Shown here: positions 63,671-64,000 of the stretch, piece after piece
Numbering within the stretch: position 1 is the first letter of the stretch
Layout of the letters: each line of letters begins with the position of its first letter
Assembly (NCBI GenBank): GCA_023300545.1
Contig: JALZVT010000051.1
Coordinates: 1-64,000, forward strand
DNA from: Pseudomonadales bacterium
GTDB lineage: Bacteria > Pseudomonadota > Gammaproteobacteria > Pseudomonadales > Azotimanducaceae
Length of the DNA: 64,000 nucleotides
Direction: 5' to 3'
Made by a program: the position numbers and the translations under genes
The notes under the pieces: model-generated
Database searches by the model: none
What the model saw: the letters and a program-made list of their open reading frames with translations, nothing else
What the model was told of the DNA's origin: nothing

Positions 63671-64000
63671 GTGCGCCCTGCACGCCGAATGCTTGGGCTG
63701 GTACTGGTGGCCGGATTTATGAGCCAAGCTGTGTTCGCACACCGGCTCAACCTCACCACCAGTGAGATCGTCTGGCAACCCGATGAACACGCGCTCGAGA
63801 TTACTCACAAGCTACACCTCGACGATGCGCTGACGCTGCTCGCACGATTAGGGGTCAACGACGGTGTGCTGGATCTGCCAGCCAGTGCCCGGTTAATGCG
63901 CTACATCGCGCAACGTTTCCAACTGACCACAGGCGATGTGGACATCGAATTGCAGCCCTTTGGAGCACACATCGACAATGGCGTGCTCTATGTTTATCAA
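63671..64000 (+). CDS. DUF6702-like secreted protein (partial, runs off the window)
   Basis: Open from GTG 63671 to the window edge (110 codons; ATG 63689 is an alternative). The N-terminus is a signal peptide (RPARRMLGLVLVAGFMSQAVFA), then HRLNLTTSEIVWQPDEHALEITHKLHLDD. This resembles DUF6702, which is often encoded next to an M1 metallopeptidase, as here. Function unknown; its pairing with the peptidase suggests a shared extracytoplasmic role. Confidence 0.72.
   Translation, partial: MRPARRMLGLVLVAGFMSQAVFAHRLNLTTSEIVWQPDEHALEITHKLHLDDALTLLARLGVNDGVLDLPASARLMRYIAQRFQLTTGDVDIELQPFGAHIDNGVLYVYQ

Overview
The window looks like chromosome of a free-living, probably marine, heterotrophic gammaproteobacterium. 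GC is moderate and coding density is high. The gene content includes type IV pilin, acyl-CoA and CoA-transferase enzymes, Rieske and PhyH oxygenases, a P450, a CPA2 antiporter and a MerR/CDF metal pair. This placement is inference from gene style; no rRNA or other marker gene is present. I see no tRNA, CRISPR array, prophage or complete IS element.

Layout. 1-1.7 kb: end of a GGDEF gene, a truncated KDPG-aldolase remnant, and a 'mobile mystery' HTH/Fic pair behind an AT-rich palindrome-studded promoter. 1.9-4.7 kb: acyl-CoA ligase convergent with an SDR/HapK-like operon. 5-9.4 kb: a 1278-residue secreted modular protein and an HtaA-domain protein. 9.5-11.1 kb: an alpha/beta hydrolase and a phosphopantetheinyl transferase (PPTase).

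11.2-28.7 kb (minus strand) is the centrepiece: a 17.5-kb polyunsaturated fatty acid (PUFA) synthase operon in the order enoyl reductase (PfaD/Pfa1) - KS-MAT-3xACP-KR-DH (PfaA/Pfa2) - KS-CLF-AT-DH-DH-(PKS-type DH)-acylglycerolphosphate acyltransferase (PfaC/Pfa3). The PfaB-type acyltransferase is fused inside the third protein, and a PlsC-like domain ends it. This is the gene order and domain fusion described for terrestrial myxobacteria, not the pfaABCD layout of Shewanella-type marine gammaproteobacteria. The PPTase needed to activate the ACPs converges on the operon end, 27 bp away.

29-42.3 kb: an accessory catabolic stretch. It holds an amidase/CaiB operon, nitroreductase, HD-domain protein, Rieske oxygenase, an MBL-like protein, PhyH oxygenase and HSL-type esterase, then a BisC-like molybdoenzyme with a nucleoside transporter. 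42.5-53.5 kb: a cysteine-free type IV pilin, acyl-CoA dehydrogenase, GNAT, class II aldolase, an isocitrate dehydrogenase enlarged by an apparent internal duplication, an aminotransferase, a three-gene operon of unknown membrane-anchored proteins, a TTC38-like TPR protein and a thiolase.

53.5-64 kb: a zinc-type CDF exporter whose promoter carries a textbook MerR dyad and appears leaderless, its divergent MerR regulator, a DmpA-type peptidase, a SET-domain protein coupled to a Kef-type antiporter, a P450, an MBL-fold pseudogene, a thioesterase, an M1 peptidase and the start of a DUF6702-like gene.
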